Below, in pieces: positions 23,893 through 34,100 of a DNA stretch of 41,893 bases. Position 1 is the stretch's first letter; each line of letters starts with the position of its first letter. Made by a program: the position numbers and the translations under genes. The notes below the pieces were generated by a model. It saw only the letters and a list, made by a program, of their open reading frames with translations. It had not been told where the DNA came from and did not search any database. The stretch is from the NCBI GenBank assembly GCA_902780915.1, contig CACZHK010000013.1, positions 1 to 41,893 of the forward strand, given 5' to 3'. The DNA comes from Pseudoselenomonas ruminantium (lineage in GTDB: Bacteria > Bacillota > Negativicutes > Selenomonadales > Selenomonadaceae).

Positions 23893-24978
23893 ATGGAAAA
23901 CGGAATTTCAATCTATCCCGGACTGGACAATACCTTGGAAGAAAATCTGGCTTTGCTTCAAAAAGCTCAATCTCTCGGCCTGAAACGGCTTTTTACTTCC
24001 CTGCATATCCCCGAGACGGATGCCGAGGCGCTGAAAAGAGACCTGGGCACCATTCTCCACGCCGCCCATGACGCAGGCATGGAGATCATCTCGGATATCA
24101 GCCCCGAGACCATGCAGCTGCTCGGCATCAAGGAATTCAAGATCTCTGCCTTCCGCATGCTGGGCATCACCACCCTGCGGCTGGACTACGGCTTCGGGCT
24201 GGAGCAGATCGCCCATATGTCCCGTCATCCCCACGGAGTGCGGCTGCAGCTCAACGCCTCCACCATCACCGGGCATATCCTGTCTGCCCTGGTGGAATTG
24301 AAAACGGATTTTTCCGTCATAGATGCCCTGCACAACTTCTACCCCCGGGTGGGCACAGGCCTCTCGGAAGAAGCTCTGGTGCGGAAAAATGTCATGCTCC
24401 ACAAGCTGGGCATAAAGGTGGGAGCCTTTGTCCCCAGCCAGCAGGGCAGGAAACGCAGTCCCCTGAAAGACGGCCTCCCCACCATGGAAGACCATCGCAC
24501 GGAGCCCAGCGACCTCTCTGCCCGCCACCTGGTGGCCCTGGGCACAGACTATGTCCTGCTGTCCGATGCTCTGCCCACCGATGAGGAAATGGCCTCCCTA
24601 GGCAGCCTGTCAGGAGACAGGGTGACCCTCTCCGCCAAGCTGCTAAGCGAAGACAGGGATCTACCTGACTTCCTCTCCCAGACCTTCACCGCCAGGCTGG
24701 ATGAGGCCCGCGATGCCATCCGCGCCCAGGAAAGCCGCACCCGCATGAAGGAAATGGGCCTTGCCATAGCCCCGGAAAACACCATAGAGCGCCCCGCAGG
24801 CGCCGTAACCCTTGACAATGCAGGCTACGGCAGATACATGGGAGAGCTGCAGATCATCAAGGAAGCCCAGTCTGCCGACCCCCGCACTAATGTGGTGGCC
24901 ATGATAGATGAGGAAGAACTGGGGCTTTTGCAGTACATCACTCCGGGCAGAAAATTTTCATTTCGCTTCCATGGCTAA
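23893..24978 (+). CDS. mupG: MupG-family 6-phospho-N-acetylmuramidase (DUF871)
   Basis: A 361-residue cytoplasmic protein. An N-terminal TIM-barrel part begins GISIYPGLDNTLEEN and continues LFTSLHIPE and ISDISPETMQLLG. A C-terminal domain of the DUF871/cyclophilin-like type carries ENTIERPAGAVTLDNAGYGRYMGELQI. In Staphylococcus, MupG splits MurNAc-6-P-GlcNAc into MurNAc-6-P and GlcNAc. Beside murQ and a PTS permease this fits well: import as phosphorylated disaccharide, cleavage, then etherase. GGAAAGGGG precedes the ATG. It is 25 bases after the EIIC stop and ends the operon. Confidence 0.88.
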   Translation: MENGISIYPGLDNTLEENLALLQKAQSLGLKRLFTSLHIPETDAEALKRDLGTILHAAHDAGMEIISDISPETMQLLGIKEFKISAFRMLGITTLRLDYGFGLEQIAHMSRHPHGVRLQLNASTITGHILSALVELKTDFSVIDALHNFYPRVGTGLSEEALVRKNVMLHKLGIKVGAFVPSQQGRKRSPLKDGLPTMEDHRTEPSDLSARHLVALGTDYVLLSDALPTDEEMASLGSLSGDRVTLSAKLLSEDRDLPDFLSQTFTARLDEARDAIRAQESRTRMKEMGLAIAPENTIERPAGAVTLDNAGYGRYMGELQIIKEAQSADPRTNVVAMIDEEELGLLQYITPGRKFSFRFHG

Positions 24979-25000
24979 AGATGATATACTGTTAAGAAAA

Positions 25001-25022
25001 GCCTCCCCCTCAAGGGGAAGGC
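25001..25022 (+). terminator. Hairpin after mupG
   Basis: GCCTCCCCCT-CA-AGGGGAAGGC forms a 10-bp stem with one mismatch, followed by AAAATTTA. It may end the mur operon, but the U-tract is poor. The same core occurs at 25432-25451, so it may instead be a repeat unit. Confidence 0.45.
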
Positions 25023-25046
25023 AAAATTTACTCCCAGGAGGAAATA

Positions 25047-25427
25047 ATGCCCGAGACAGATAACGATATAGATAAATGCGACCTCTGCGAGATTCACTGC
25101 ACCCACCCGGACAAGGTGCGCATGGCCTGCCTGCACAAGGTAGACAACGAGACCGCCCTGGAGCTGGCAGAGGTTTTCAAGGTGCTGGGAGATCAGACCC
25201 GCATCAAGATCCTGTCGCTCCTGGCCGCCGAGGAGGAACTCTGCGTCTGCGACATAGCCGAGGCCTTGGAAATGGGCCAGTCTGCCATCTCACATCAGCT
25301 GCGGGTGCTGCGCACAGCCCGGCTGGTGAAGTTCCGCAAAGAGGGCAAGGAAGCCCTCTATTCCCTGGATGACCATCACGTGCTGACCCTTATGGGCCAG
25401 GGATTGGAGCATGTCCAAGAGAAGTAA
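25047..25427 (+). CDS. ArsR/SmtB-family metal-sensing repressor (CadC/CzrA-like)
   Basis: A 126-residue winged-helix repressor with the HTH AEALEMGQSAISHQLRVL. Three possible metal sites are visible: an N-terminal Cys cluster (C11, C14, C18, C28), the metal-box pair C66 and C68 in ELCVCD, and a full alpha-5 zinc motif D109-x-H111-x10-H122-x2-E125. The first two resemble CadC, the third SmtB/CzrA. Metal binding would release it from DNA. AGGAGG is about 6 bases before the ATG. No metal efflux gene is adjacent, so the target is unknown. Confidence 0.9.
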   Translation: MPETDNDIDKCDLCEIHCTHPDKVRMACLHKVDNETALELAEVFKVLGDQTRIKILSLLAAEEELCVCDIAEALEMGQSAISHQLRVLRTARLVKFRKEGKEALYSLDDHHVLTLMGQGLEHVQEK

Positions 25428-25428
25428 C

Positions 25429-25500
25429 AAAAGCCTTCCCCTTGAGGAGAAGGTACCCCATCAGGGGCGGATGAGGTGCCCCAGCCCAGAAAGGACGATA
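25429..25500. repeat. Palindromic intergenic repeat element
   Basis: Directly after the ArsR stop, GCCTTCCCCTTGAGGAGAAGG (one imperfect hairpin) is followed by a second hairpin (CCCCATCAGGGG) and GGATGAGGTG. The first hairpin repeats the core of 25001-25022. This layout resembles short dispersed palindromic repeats, though family membership could not be searched. Confidence 0.45.
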
Positions 25501-25503
25501 CCT

Positions 25504-26361
25504 ATGCACTTTCGTACCCTTCGTAACCTTCCTACTCTCCGTATGCTCTATGCCCTGCACAAAATCCATAAATTCCGCCAGCGGCACAAAAAACGAGGCC
25601 AGCACCCTCATCTGAAAGCCCTCCTGGCCCCTCTGGCGGCAGGCATCATCCTCACCGCCTCCCAGCTGCCTGCTTACGCCTCCCCCACGCTCCAGCAAGG
25701 CAGCCACGGACACGAAGTCATGGTGCTGCAGCAAAGGCTGAACAGCATAGGCTATAAGATCAAGAATCTGGACGGAGTCTACGGAGCCGAGACAGAACGA
25801 GCCGTCGCCGAATTCCAGCGGGATCAGAAAATCCGCATCACCGGCATAGTGAATAATGCCACCTGGCGGGCCTTGAAAAAAGCCAAGCCCCGCACCTGGG
25901 GAGTGGATGTGCCAAAGCCGGAAGCCACTGACGGTGCCGTCAGGCCCAAAGGCTCCATGGCTCCCAACGGCAAGACGATCCTGCCCAAGAGCGAGGTCAG
26001 CCCGCTGATAGCCACGGCAAAATCCTACATCGGCGTGCCCTACCAGTTCGGCGGCACTACCCCCAAGGCTTTTGACTGCTCCGGCTATCTTCAGTTCATC
26101 TTCAGAAAGCACGGCATAAATATCCCCCGCACCGCCGATGAGCAGTACAAGCTGGGCCTGCGCACCAAGAGTTCCAAGGAACTGGTGCCCGGCGACCTGG
26201 TATTCTTCGAGACCTACGATAAGGGAGCCTCCCACTGCGGCCTGTACCTGGGCAGCGGCGAGTTCATCCACACCAGTTCCAGCAAGGGCGTGCGCATAGA
26301 CAAGCTCTCAGACAGCTATTGGGCACCGAGATTCCTTGGTGGCAAGCATATCGTGAAATAA
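25504..26361 (+). CDS. Secreted peptidoglycan hydrolase: PG-binding plus NlpC/P60
   Basis: A 285-residue protein. A long basic N-terminus leads to a signal-peptide core (ALLAPLAAGIILTASQLPAYA, cleavage near residue 59). A PG_binding_1 domain follows at about 65-125 (GHEVMVLQQRLNSIGYKI) and an NlpC/P60 endopeptidase at about 165-285 with catalytic Cys in DCSGY, His in SHCGLY and a third polar residue in FIHTSS. It would cut peptide stems of peptidoglycan. The ATG at 25504 is 8 bases after AAAGGA. An in-frame start at 25411 would overlap arsR and read through the repeat. The first codons contain four 9-base direct repeats (25513-25548). Confidence 0.88.
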   Translation: MHFRTLRNLPTLRMLYALHKIHKFRQRHKKRGQHPHLKALLAPLAAGIILTASQLPAYASPTLQQGSHGHEVMVLQQRLNSIGYKIKNLDGVYGAETERAVAEFQRDQKIRITGIVNNATWRALKKAKPRTWGVDVPKPEATDGAVRPKGSMAPNGKTILPKSEVSPLIATAKSYIGVPYQFGGTTPKAFDCSGYLQFIFRKHGINIPRTADEQYKLGLRTKSSKELVPGDLVFFETYDKGASHCGLYLGSGEFIHTSSSKGVRIDKLSDSYWAPRFLGGKHIVK

Positions 26362-26391
26362 AAAAAGATGCCTTTTCAGGCATCTTTTTTT
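26361..26391. terminator. Bidirectional terminator between the P60 gene and tpsB
   Basis: AAAAAAGATGCC, TTTTCA, GGCATCTTTTTTT: a classic A/T-flanked hairpin between the convergent P60 gene (+) and transporter gene (-). Confidence 0.92.
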
Positions 26392-26392
26392 A

Positions 26393-28072
26393 TTACCAGA
26401 TTTTCCCTGCCATGAACCACAGACGGCCCTTGGCTTTTTCATCCTCAGTCAGCATCTTGCTGCCGCCGATGCGGCGGGCGTAGTCAAGGCGGGCGAACCA
26501 GTCGCCTGGAGCCGTATAGCTAACGCCCACGCCCCAGCCCTGCAGGTGGATGGAACTGTCTGAAGCCCCATCCCTATTATAGTACAGGCCCCCGTCATGG
26601 AAGTAGTTCACAAAGCCTGTATCGTAATAAGTGCTGAAGACCAGGCCCTTCACAGGAGTATAGAAGCGCAGCTCTGCCGTAGCCAGGATTCCCTCATCCC
26701 CGGAGCCTGTGCCCTGGGGATAAGCACGGATGGCATTGGCACCGCCCAGATAGATTTCCTCGGAGCCGTCCAGATTCTTGGTGGACACCTGGCCGGAGGC
26801 TTTCACCATGAGATCCGCCATATTGCCCAGCCGCTTCACTGCCGTAAAATTGGCTTCCAGCTTGCTGTAGTTGCCCTTGGTGCCAGCCAGCTCTACCTGC
26901 TGCTCGCCGTAGGGAGAATCCGCCCCCAGCCAGCCGGTGCGGGCAGTCAGTCCATAGCCGAAATACATATCCTCCACCCGAAGGAAGCCGTCCACCCCCA
27001 CATGGATATTGCTGGAATGCTTCTTGGTGTCGAAATGGAAGGCCTCTATCTCATCATGGAGCTTGCGGTAATCGAAGCCGTAGTTCACATTGAGCTGCCT
27101 GTCATGCAAGTGATAGATGGGCCGATGCCCGAAAAGGCTGATGGTATCTGCCGTACCCTTGGCCCCGATAGCTCCCAGAGCCCCTCCCACCTGGTAGTCC
27201 ATGCGGCTGTAGCCCAGCCCCAGGGTGGTGCCGCCATGGCCCACGAGAGCCTCGTAGTTGGCATAGTAATTGTGCAGGTGATGATTGGAAATCATGGCAC
27301 CCACATTGATGCGGGCACCGGTGCCCCCCACATCATACATGCTGTGCTGAAGGCCGTAGCGATAGCGCCCCGTGTTCTTGCTGCCATAGTTCTCCACATA
27401 AAGGATTGTATTGGAGCCCTTGCCCTTCTCGATGCGCACCGTCAGATCGCTGGTGCCAAAATCCTTGCCCGGGGACAGCACACCCACAGCCTTGTTGCCG
27501 CTGGCATCAGACAGGGAGAAAAGGGTGGTCTCCAGTTCCTCCGTGCGGATGATCTTGCCCTTCTCCCTGGTCAAGCCGTGGAGGAAACTCTGGACGACTT
27601 CCTCCTTCAGCTTGCTCTGGTTATCAAGCTTCACTTCTCCGTAGCGCCCGGGAATGACCCGAAGGATCACCACGCCGTCAGTGCTGGTCTGGGCAGGCAA
27701 GTAGGCCGCTGCCGCAGGATACCCATGCTGACGGCAATAGCCCGTGATCTTCCTGATGGTCTCATTGAGGTCATTGAGTGTCTTGTCCTCCCCCATGCCG
27801 TCCTGCAGGATTTTCACCAAAGGCTCCTTGTCTATATGCAAGTCTGGCGCCTCCAGGCGGAAATTCTCCACCTTGAAATGCACCGCCTCAGCCTGGTCAT
27901 CCCCTTTGGGGGTATCATCATGCAACTCAGCCTCGGGACGCGGTGCATGCGTCTCTATGTCCTGTCCCGGCTGTGACAAGGAAGGTGCCGCAAAGCCCGT
28001 GCCCTGCAAGGCTCCAAAAATCAGGCAGGCTCCCACCGCCTGTGCCAGTCTTTTTTCAAAAAGCTGTTTCAT
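26393..28072 (-). CDS. TpsB outer-membrane transporter (ShlB/FhaC/HecB family)
   Basis: A 559-residue protein: a signal peptide (MKQLFEKRLAQAVGACLIFG, cleaved after about residue 29), a polar linker, POTRA domains around residues 60-205 (FKVENFRLE, then VVILRVIPGRYGEVKL), and a 16-strand-type barrel rich in alternating aromatic residues that ends in terminal Trp (FMAGKIW). It would export the adjacent giant exoprotein across the outer membrane. The ATG at 28072 is preferred because AGGAG is 8 bases upstream. The ATG at 28078 is only 2 bases from that site. It has its own likely promoter because a terminator separates it from the exoprotein gene. Confidence 0.9.
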   Translation of the reverse strand: MKQLFEKRLAQAVGACLIFGALQGTGFAAPSLSQPGQDIETHAPRPEAELHDDTPKGDDQAEAVHFKVENFRLEAPDLHIDKEPLVKILQDGMGEDKTLNDLNETIRKITGYCRQHGYPAAAAYLPAQTSTDGVVILRVIPGRYGEVKLDNQSKLKEEVVQSFLHGLTREKGKIIRTEELETTLFSLSDASGNKAVGVLSPGKDFGTSDLTVRIEKGKGSNTILYVENYGSKNTGRYRYGLQHSMYDVGGTGARINVGAMISNHHLHNYYANYEALVGHGGTTLGLGYSRMDYQVGGALGAIGAKGTADTISLFGHRPIYHLHDRQLNVNYGFDYRKLHDEIEAFHFDTKKHSSNIHVGVDGFLRVEDMYFGYGLTARTGWLGADSPYGEQQVELAGTKGNYSKLEANFTAVKRLGNMADLMVKASGQVSTKNLDGSEEIYLGGANAIRAYPQGTGSGDEGILATAELRFYTPVKGLVFSTYYDTGFVNYFHDGGLYYNRDGASDSSIHLQGWGVGVSYTAPGDWFARLDYARRIGGSKMLTEDEKAKGRLWFMAGKIW

Positions 28073-28127
28073 CCCCATAACTCCTCATATGCTCCGCCAA
28101 GCGCCAATTTTCATTGCTTTCCTTCCT

Positions 28128-28137
28128 ATTCTATCAC
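28128..28137 (-). promoter_or_regulatory. Possible extended -10 promoter for the TpsB gene
   Basis: On the minus strand TGATAGAAT fits an extended -10 (TGnTATAAT with one mismatch), about 55 bases before the start codon. No matching -35 is seen at standard spacing. Confidence 0.4.
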
Positions 28138-28162
28138 AGCACCTCCCACAAGTCCATCAAAA

Positions 28163-28188
28163 CGCCCCGTCCTGCAAAGAACGGGGCG
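28163..28188 (-). terminator. Terminator of the giant exoprotein gene
   Basis: On the minus strand CGCCCCGT and ACGGGGCG pair around a 10-base loop, followed by TTTTG. It lies 8 bases after the stop codon and before the TpsB gene. Confidence 0.85.
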
Positions 28189-28195
28189 CTTACTA

Positions 28196-31100
28196 TCATG
28201 CTACATCGCCATAGGTGATGGTGGCCGAAGCCTCATGTTCGTTTTTTTCCTCCAAAGTCTTCTTTTTCTTATCCTTGTCTTTTTCATCCTCCTCATTCAC
28301 TATCTGCCCATCGGAAAGGATGCTCCCCTCGGCCATGGCAAGCTCGGCCTGCCCCTGCCAGAGATTTTCCTCGTTTTCCAGTCCGATTTCGCCGTCCTTG
28401 TTTTCGATGGCGATTTCGCCCTCCGAGAACAGATCCGTCTGGCCGGATGCCTCATTGTCCCCGTTGCCTACGCTCAGGAAACCCTCAGAGGTGCTGCCTA
28501 CGCTCAGGCTGCTCTTCCTCTCCTGATTGGCAAGGGACATGGTGCCATCGCTTGCCACCTCGCCGCCCAAGAGGTTCACCACCTCGGCCAGCTCGATGGC
28601 GATAGTGCCGCTAGAACCGCCCTCGTCCCTATCCGCCACTATCCCGGTGCCGGTATTGCCATACTGGATGGCAGCCTTCGGCTCGTGATTGTGGGATTTG
28701 TTTTCGTCCTTGGAAACACTCTGATAAACCTTGTTGTCAGGCACCACAGGTTTATCGACATAGCCAGTATCCACCTCTTCAAAGGGAAGGACAGCGGGCT
28801 TCTCAGGCTCAGGAATCACTGGCACAGGCTTGGGAGCTGCCTTTACCACGAAGCTGCCCACCACCTGCTCGGCCAAAGTGTAGTTCCTGTCAAAGTTGAA
28901 GCCCGTTTCACGTGACCAGCCGTGGCCATCAGCTGTGTCCTTGCGGTACCAGCCATAAACAGGATTCGTGCCCACGCTCTTGTTGGTGACATTAGTCTCA
29001 GGCCCCCAACGGAAGCTGTCAGGATTGTTGTAATACTCACTGAGCGGAATGGTAATGGGGTTATTGTCCTCATCCAACTTGGGAGTTACACCATCCTCCT
29101 CATATATCGGAATTGCATCGACTGCCAGGAAGCCATCAAAGTCACCGCTGAAGCTAGGCATAGCCTCCCCTTCGGTAATGGTTGCGCTGGAAGAGATAGC
29201 CTTCACCTTGGCACGGTTGATGATGCCGGTGCCCTCATAGGGATTGGTGTCGTCAACAACATCAACCAGCTCGTAGTTGTTGTTAGCAATGGCAACACTG
29301 TCATATTTCACCGTATGAACATATAGATTGGGGTCACTGGTAGCATTGAATGCTGCATCCTGTGCCCTGGTTTCTGCCAGGTCTTCATCTGTTATGCTAT
29401 CGTCCTGATTCTTTGCCTCAGCCTTAACCCCATCAGCTGCCCCTTCATAGGTGCCAGTGGCAGTAACTTTAAGCAGCTTGTTGATGCTCTTGGGATCGCT
29501 CATATCGACCCCCTCATTACTGAATACATCTGCCAAAGGCACCTCAAGGTTAGTTTCCTCATCTCCTAGTCCCACATTCAAGGTATTGCTGGAAGATGAA
29601 TCCGCATAATCATAGGAGAAATCAGTATAACCGTTATATGTCTTAGTACCTTCCATGGAATTAATCTTGAGTTTTCTAGGGCTGATCTTGCCCTGATAGT
29701 CCTTCAACTCACCCGTGCGAGTAACAGAACCATCATTATTTTTCTTGTAGCCCGTAGCGACAAAAGTATCCTCAGCCTGCCCTGCCACAGGAGCCTGGGT
29801 TCCTCCATGGTCATCGAATTGTCCTATCAAATCGTAGTTGCCATTGTCCCAGGAGAGATTGTAAGTAGTGACCTTATCACCCACCACTTCGTCATTTTCC
29901 TTGTGAGCATTTACATCATCATAAGTGGGCCTGCTGGTAATAGTCACATTGACAATATCAGGATTATTGGCATCAGCCTCATTGCTGGCCACAATGGTCA
30001 GTTTCATCCTGTTATTGATGTCGCTGTTGACACTGCTATACTCTGTTGCAATACTCTTCACATCAGCTGCCGCCTTGAGATTATCAGCTGCTGCATAAGT
30101 ATCAGCTACTTTATCCGTGGCATCATATACTTTCTCAGCACTATTATTTACGTTGACAGTGATAGCCTTAGGCTTAATCTTGCCGCCACTACTTTCTACG
30201 ATATACATACCATCATTGGTAGCACTCGCATCATTATTGTAAGCAATATCCCCCCCATCGGCATTTTCCTTAGTCATCAGGAAGTAGTTATCCTTAGCAT
30301 CACCTGCAAGAGCAAAGCCAGTGAACTTCACTGCCTTGTTCAGCACATTGCCACTACTGTCGCGCTCCACATTGGAATCCGACTCATAGCCACCATTGCC
30401 ATCCGACTTCACGTACTGTGCAGTTATACCGCCTGCCAGAGACACATCATCCGGAACATTGTTCAAAGTAATGATGCCGGAAGTCGCCGTATTGTCAGCT
30501 ATCAGATTGAATTTTCCATTCCTAGTTGCAGCATCTGCCGTAGCTGTACCATCGTATGTCTTCTCAATGGTATCTCCGCCAGTGTCCTGCACGTAGACAA
30601 TGCGCTGGCGAATATCGCCCTTACCCACATACTCCGTATTGGTTCCGTCCGTCCAGCCGCCGTTCTTGTCATCAAAAACGTAATTGCTCTGATATGCCGT
30701 ATCATCCTGATCCTCTGCCCACTTCATAGTAAAGGCAATGTCCTTTAATCGTTTATGGGTAGAATCAACCTCTTCAGGTGCCATACTGAAATTAGCATCC
30801 GGCAGATACTTTGAATCTGTATCTGACCACACTGCATAATTGCCATCAACAGTTAAATACTGGCCTAAATCAGCCCCCTCTTGCAGACCCAAATTTTTCC
30901 GCAGGATTTTTAAGTCATCTTCATCATATACGAATTGATCTTTGCCAACCTTTTCTGCCGTAGTTTCGCCGTTATAAACCTTGTCCTGATACGCTCCTTC
31001 AACAACTTTGCCAGAAATAACTCTGGGGGTAATGTTGTTTGTGGTGTTCGTTGAAGCAAAGTACCCTACATAATTATCAGAACCTAAACTACCTAATTCA

Positions 31101-34100
31101 AAATCCCGCTGAGTTTCCATGGAAAGGCCATTGATTTTGTATACCGCTTTAAAACCGGTATCGTTAACATCTTCGTAAGTATTGGTAGGATCATACCCAT
31201 CAACTCTTTGTGCATTACTACCAACAATATCAGTAGGTGTACCTGTAGGATCTGCAAAGACCGCCTCCAGTAAATTATAATCGACTGATACGGTTCCATC
31301 CATACCTTGAGCTGTGCCTTCCAGCTTAAAATATTCCCTGGCTTTATCATCGTCTATGGAATCACCTACATAATAGCTAGCATTGTACTCCCTTTCTATG
31401 TCATAGAAAGTAGGCGTAATCGTATCAATTGCACGTTTGGTAATTTTGCCATTCTGCAAATCAGAACCATAGACTGCCATTCCTGCTTCAGCGTCGAAAT
31501 AGGTAGCAGCTTCTCCAACATGAGTTTTATTGGGAGCATTGTTATTTTCGTTGTCAGCCTTCACCACCGCTTCAGAAATAACGTAGTTAGAAGCAATCGC
31601 TCCATTATCAGCATCGGCATTCGCCAAAGCCTGCTTCAGATTGGAATACTGCACAGCCCTATAATCACTAATCGGATTATTATTGACTGGATCAACCTCT
31701 CCTACATGCTTGTCTATCTTGTAGTGGGCAACAGGATTTCCGTTATCATCATTATAGACATAATCATAAACAGGATTTCCATCTTTGTCATGGTAGAGGA
31801 AGTTGCCATCATCATCTGTCGCCTTAACTACATATGTACCAACGACATCCGCAGCCTTCAGTGTAAGTTTTTGAGTGCCTACAAAGCCCGTCAGTTCATA
31901 ATCTGGCGCATTAGCAGCGCCCGTAACATTCACTTTTGCATTGTCGTCATATACCTTCTCAGCATAACCGGCCTTAAAAACCAAATCCTTGGGTGTAATG
32001 GTCCCAGCCCCCCTCACTACCGAATTGGCAGCAGTGGTTTCAGTGCCATTGGCATCCACTATCACACCCTCAGCATTCTTTACATAAAGCTTGTAATTTC
32101 CTGCTGCATTGCCAAGATCAACCGTATAGTTAACCGTATTGCCCAAAGTTGCATCTTTATCTGCTACATTCTCACTGTTGTATTTAGCACTAACGGTATA
32201 ACCATCATTACCCATCAAACCAGAAACATTTACATAATCATGCAAATCAGTTGCAGATATTGCTGTCCCTGTTGAAGTCTGGCTGCTCCCTTGGGTAACA
32301 TTTTTCGTTCCATCATAAACTTTGGTTGGTGCCGTATACTGGTCGGTTAAGGATGCATAGATAGTCTTGGCCGTAATACTTGCTTGTCCATTATCCTTCG
32401 AAGTATACCTGGTCAGGATATTTGTACCTGGATCAAATGAACTTACATCCTCAAAATCAAGATTCTTAGTCCAATCATCACCTATCTTGAACTTAAAGAC
32501 GGCACTCTTGCTCCCAGGCTCATCAGTCTGCTCACCCGCATTGGAGCTTGCACTAAATGTAGCATTAGTAACTCCAGAACCATAGGTAGCAGAATCAATG
32601 CTATAGCCGCCACTATACCCTTCTGCATCTGGATCAGCAATATATTCCACAGCTGTACCATCAATAGTAATGCTGTCAACAAAAGAATTTGCTGTGACAG
32701 TCACAGAATCCAATGGATTGCCGTCATCATCTTTCAAGACATAGCCATCACTGCTGTAATGGGTATAACCCACACCATCCTCTGCATCATATTCCTTCGT
32801 CACATGCTTAAAGTTGGTGACAATGTCTGCATCCGTCAAATGCTTTTTGCCAATAGTGCCTGCACCGTAACCCGTTCCGTTCTCAATAGCAACCTTTTCG
32901 TTCGTACCAATCTTGTAGTACAAGTTATAGTTGCCAATTGCTCCGCCCAATACATCTTCATCTACGCCATTGTACTGGATAACCTTGGTCCCGGCATTCT
33001 TATCCGGGGTAAAACTGGAATTATCCAGCAAACCATAGGCATAATCTTTATCCAGTTTAGTTACATCCAAAGCTGCCTGGGTGCCATCTCCCCCATCTGC
33101 TACAGCTCCAATGACAGCAGCACCATTAGTTCCTGCATCCAGCGTAATTCCGATATTACCGACATTTGCTTCAGTCAAAGCTGGACTGTTGTCAAAGGTC
33201 TTAGTCAAGGGATTAAAAGTAAGCGTCAAATCCCTCTTGTTGATTGTGCCGCTAATATCTGTAAGAGGAGCAACTACATCATTTCCATTTTCATCAACAA
33301 TTTTATAATTAGTTTCATCATCCGTTTTAATCTTAGGCGTATACGTAACTTTCTTAGCAGTGTTTGCATCAACATTGACATTAGCATTATCATACTCGGC
33401 TGTACTAATATTTTTTGTCCCATCCAAGGCAAAAATACTGTTGTTCTCGGTGCCGTCACTTAAAGTTACCACACGGGCACCATCTACATCGCCAGCATCA
33501 TCCTTATACACATTCCGATTGCCATCTGTGTAGGCAGTCATTGCATCATATGTCTTGGTCAGATTCTTGACAGCAGTAGCCGTAACATTACGAACAAGCA
33601 GCTTGCCTTCAACAGTATCCTTAAAAGTATATACTCCCTCCGCATCAGTACCAACATGTGACAAGTTTGTGCTCTCTTCAAACTCATAGTTATCAGAAGC
33701 AGTTAACTTGTACGAGAATGTCACCTCATGGTCATCTGTACCGCCACGATTCTTGTCCTTGTATTCAGCAGTAGTAGCATCTAAATCAACTGAAGGCAGG
33801 TTGCTCCCTGCCACCGTTGCCACTACACCAGACACCCCCAATCCCGTCACAAAGTTCTTGGCATTATCCAACTCTTTCTTAGCATCATATGTTTTGCTAA
33901 TACCAGTATCAACATAACCAGGAGTGAGGTTATTTTCCGTGAGCGTCAACTTGGTAATTACGCCGTTACCACTGCCGGTGGAACCCATTTTATAGTTGTT
34001 AATCTTTGAACTATTGTCCACTGATGCCAGTTTCAAGCCACTGTAATCTACCCTATATGCTCGGCTTTCATCATATGCACCAGTATCAGTGTCAATAATT

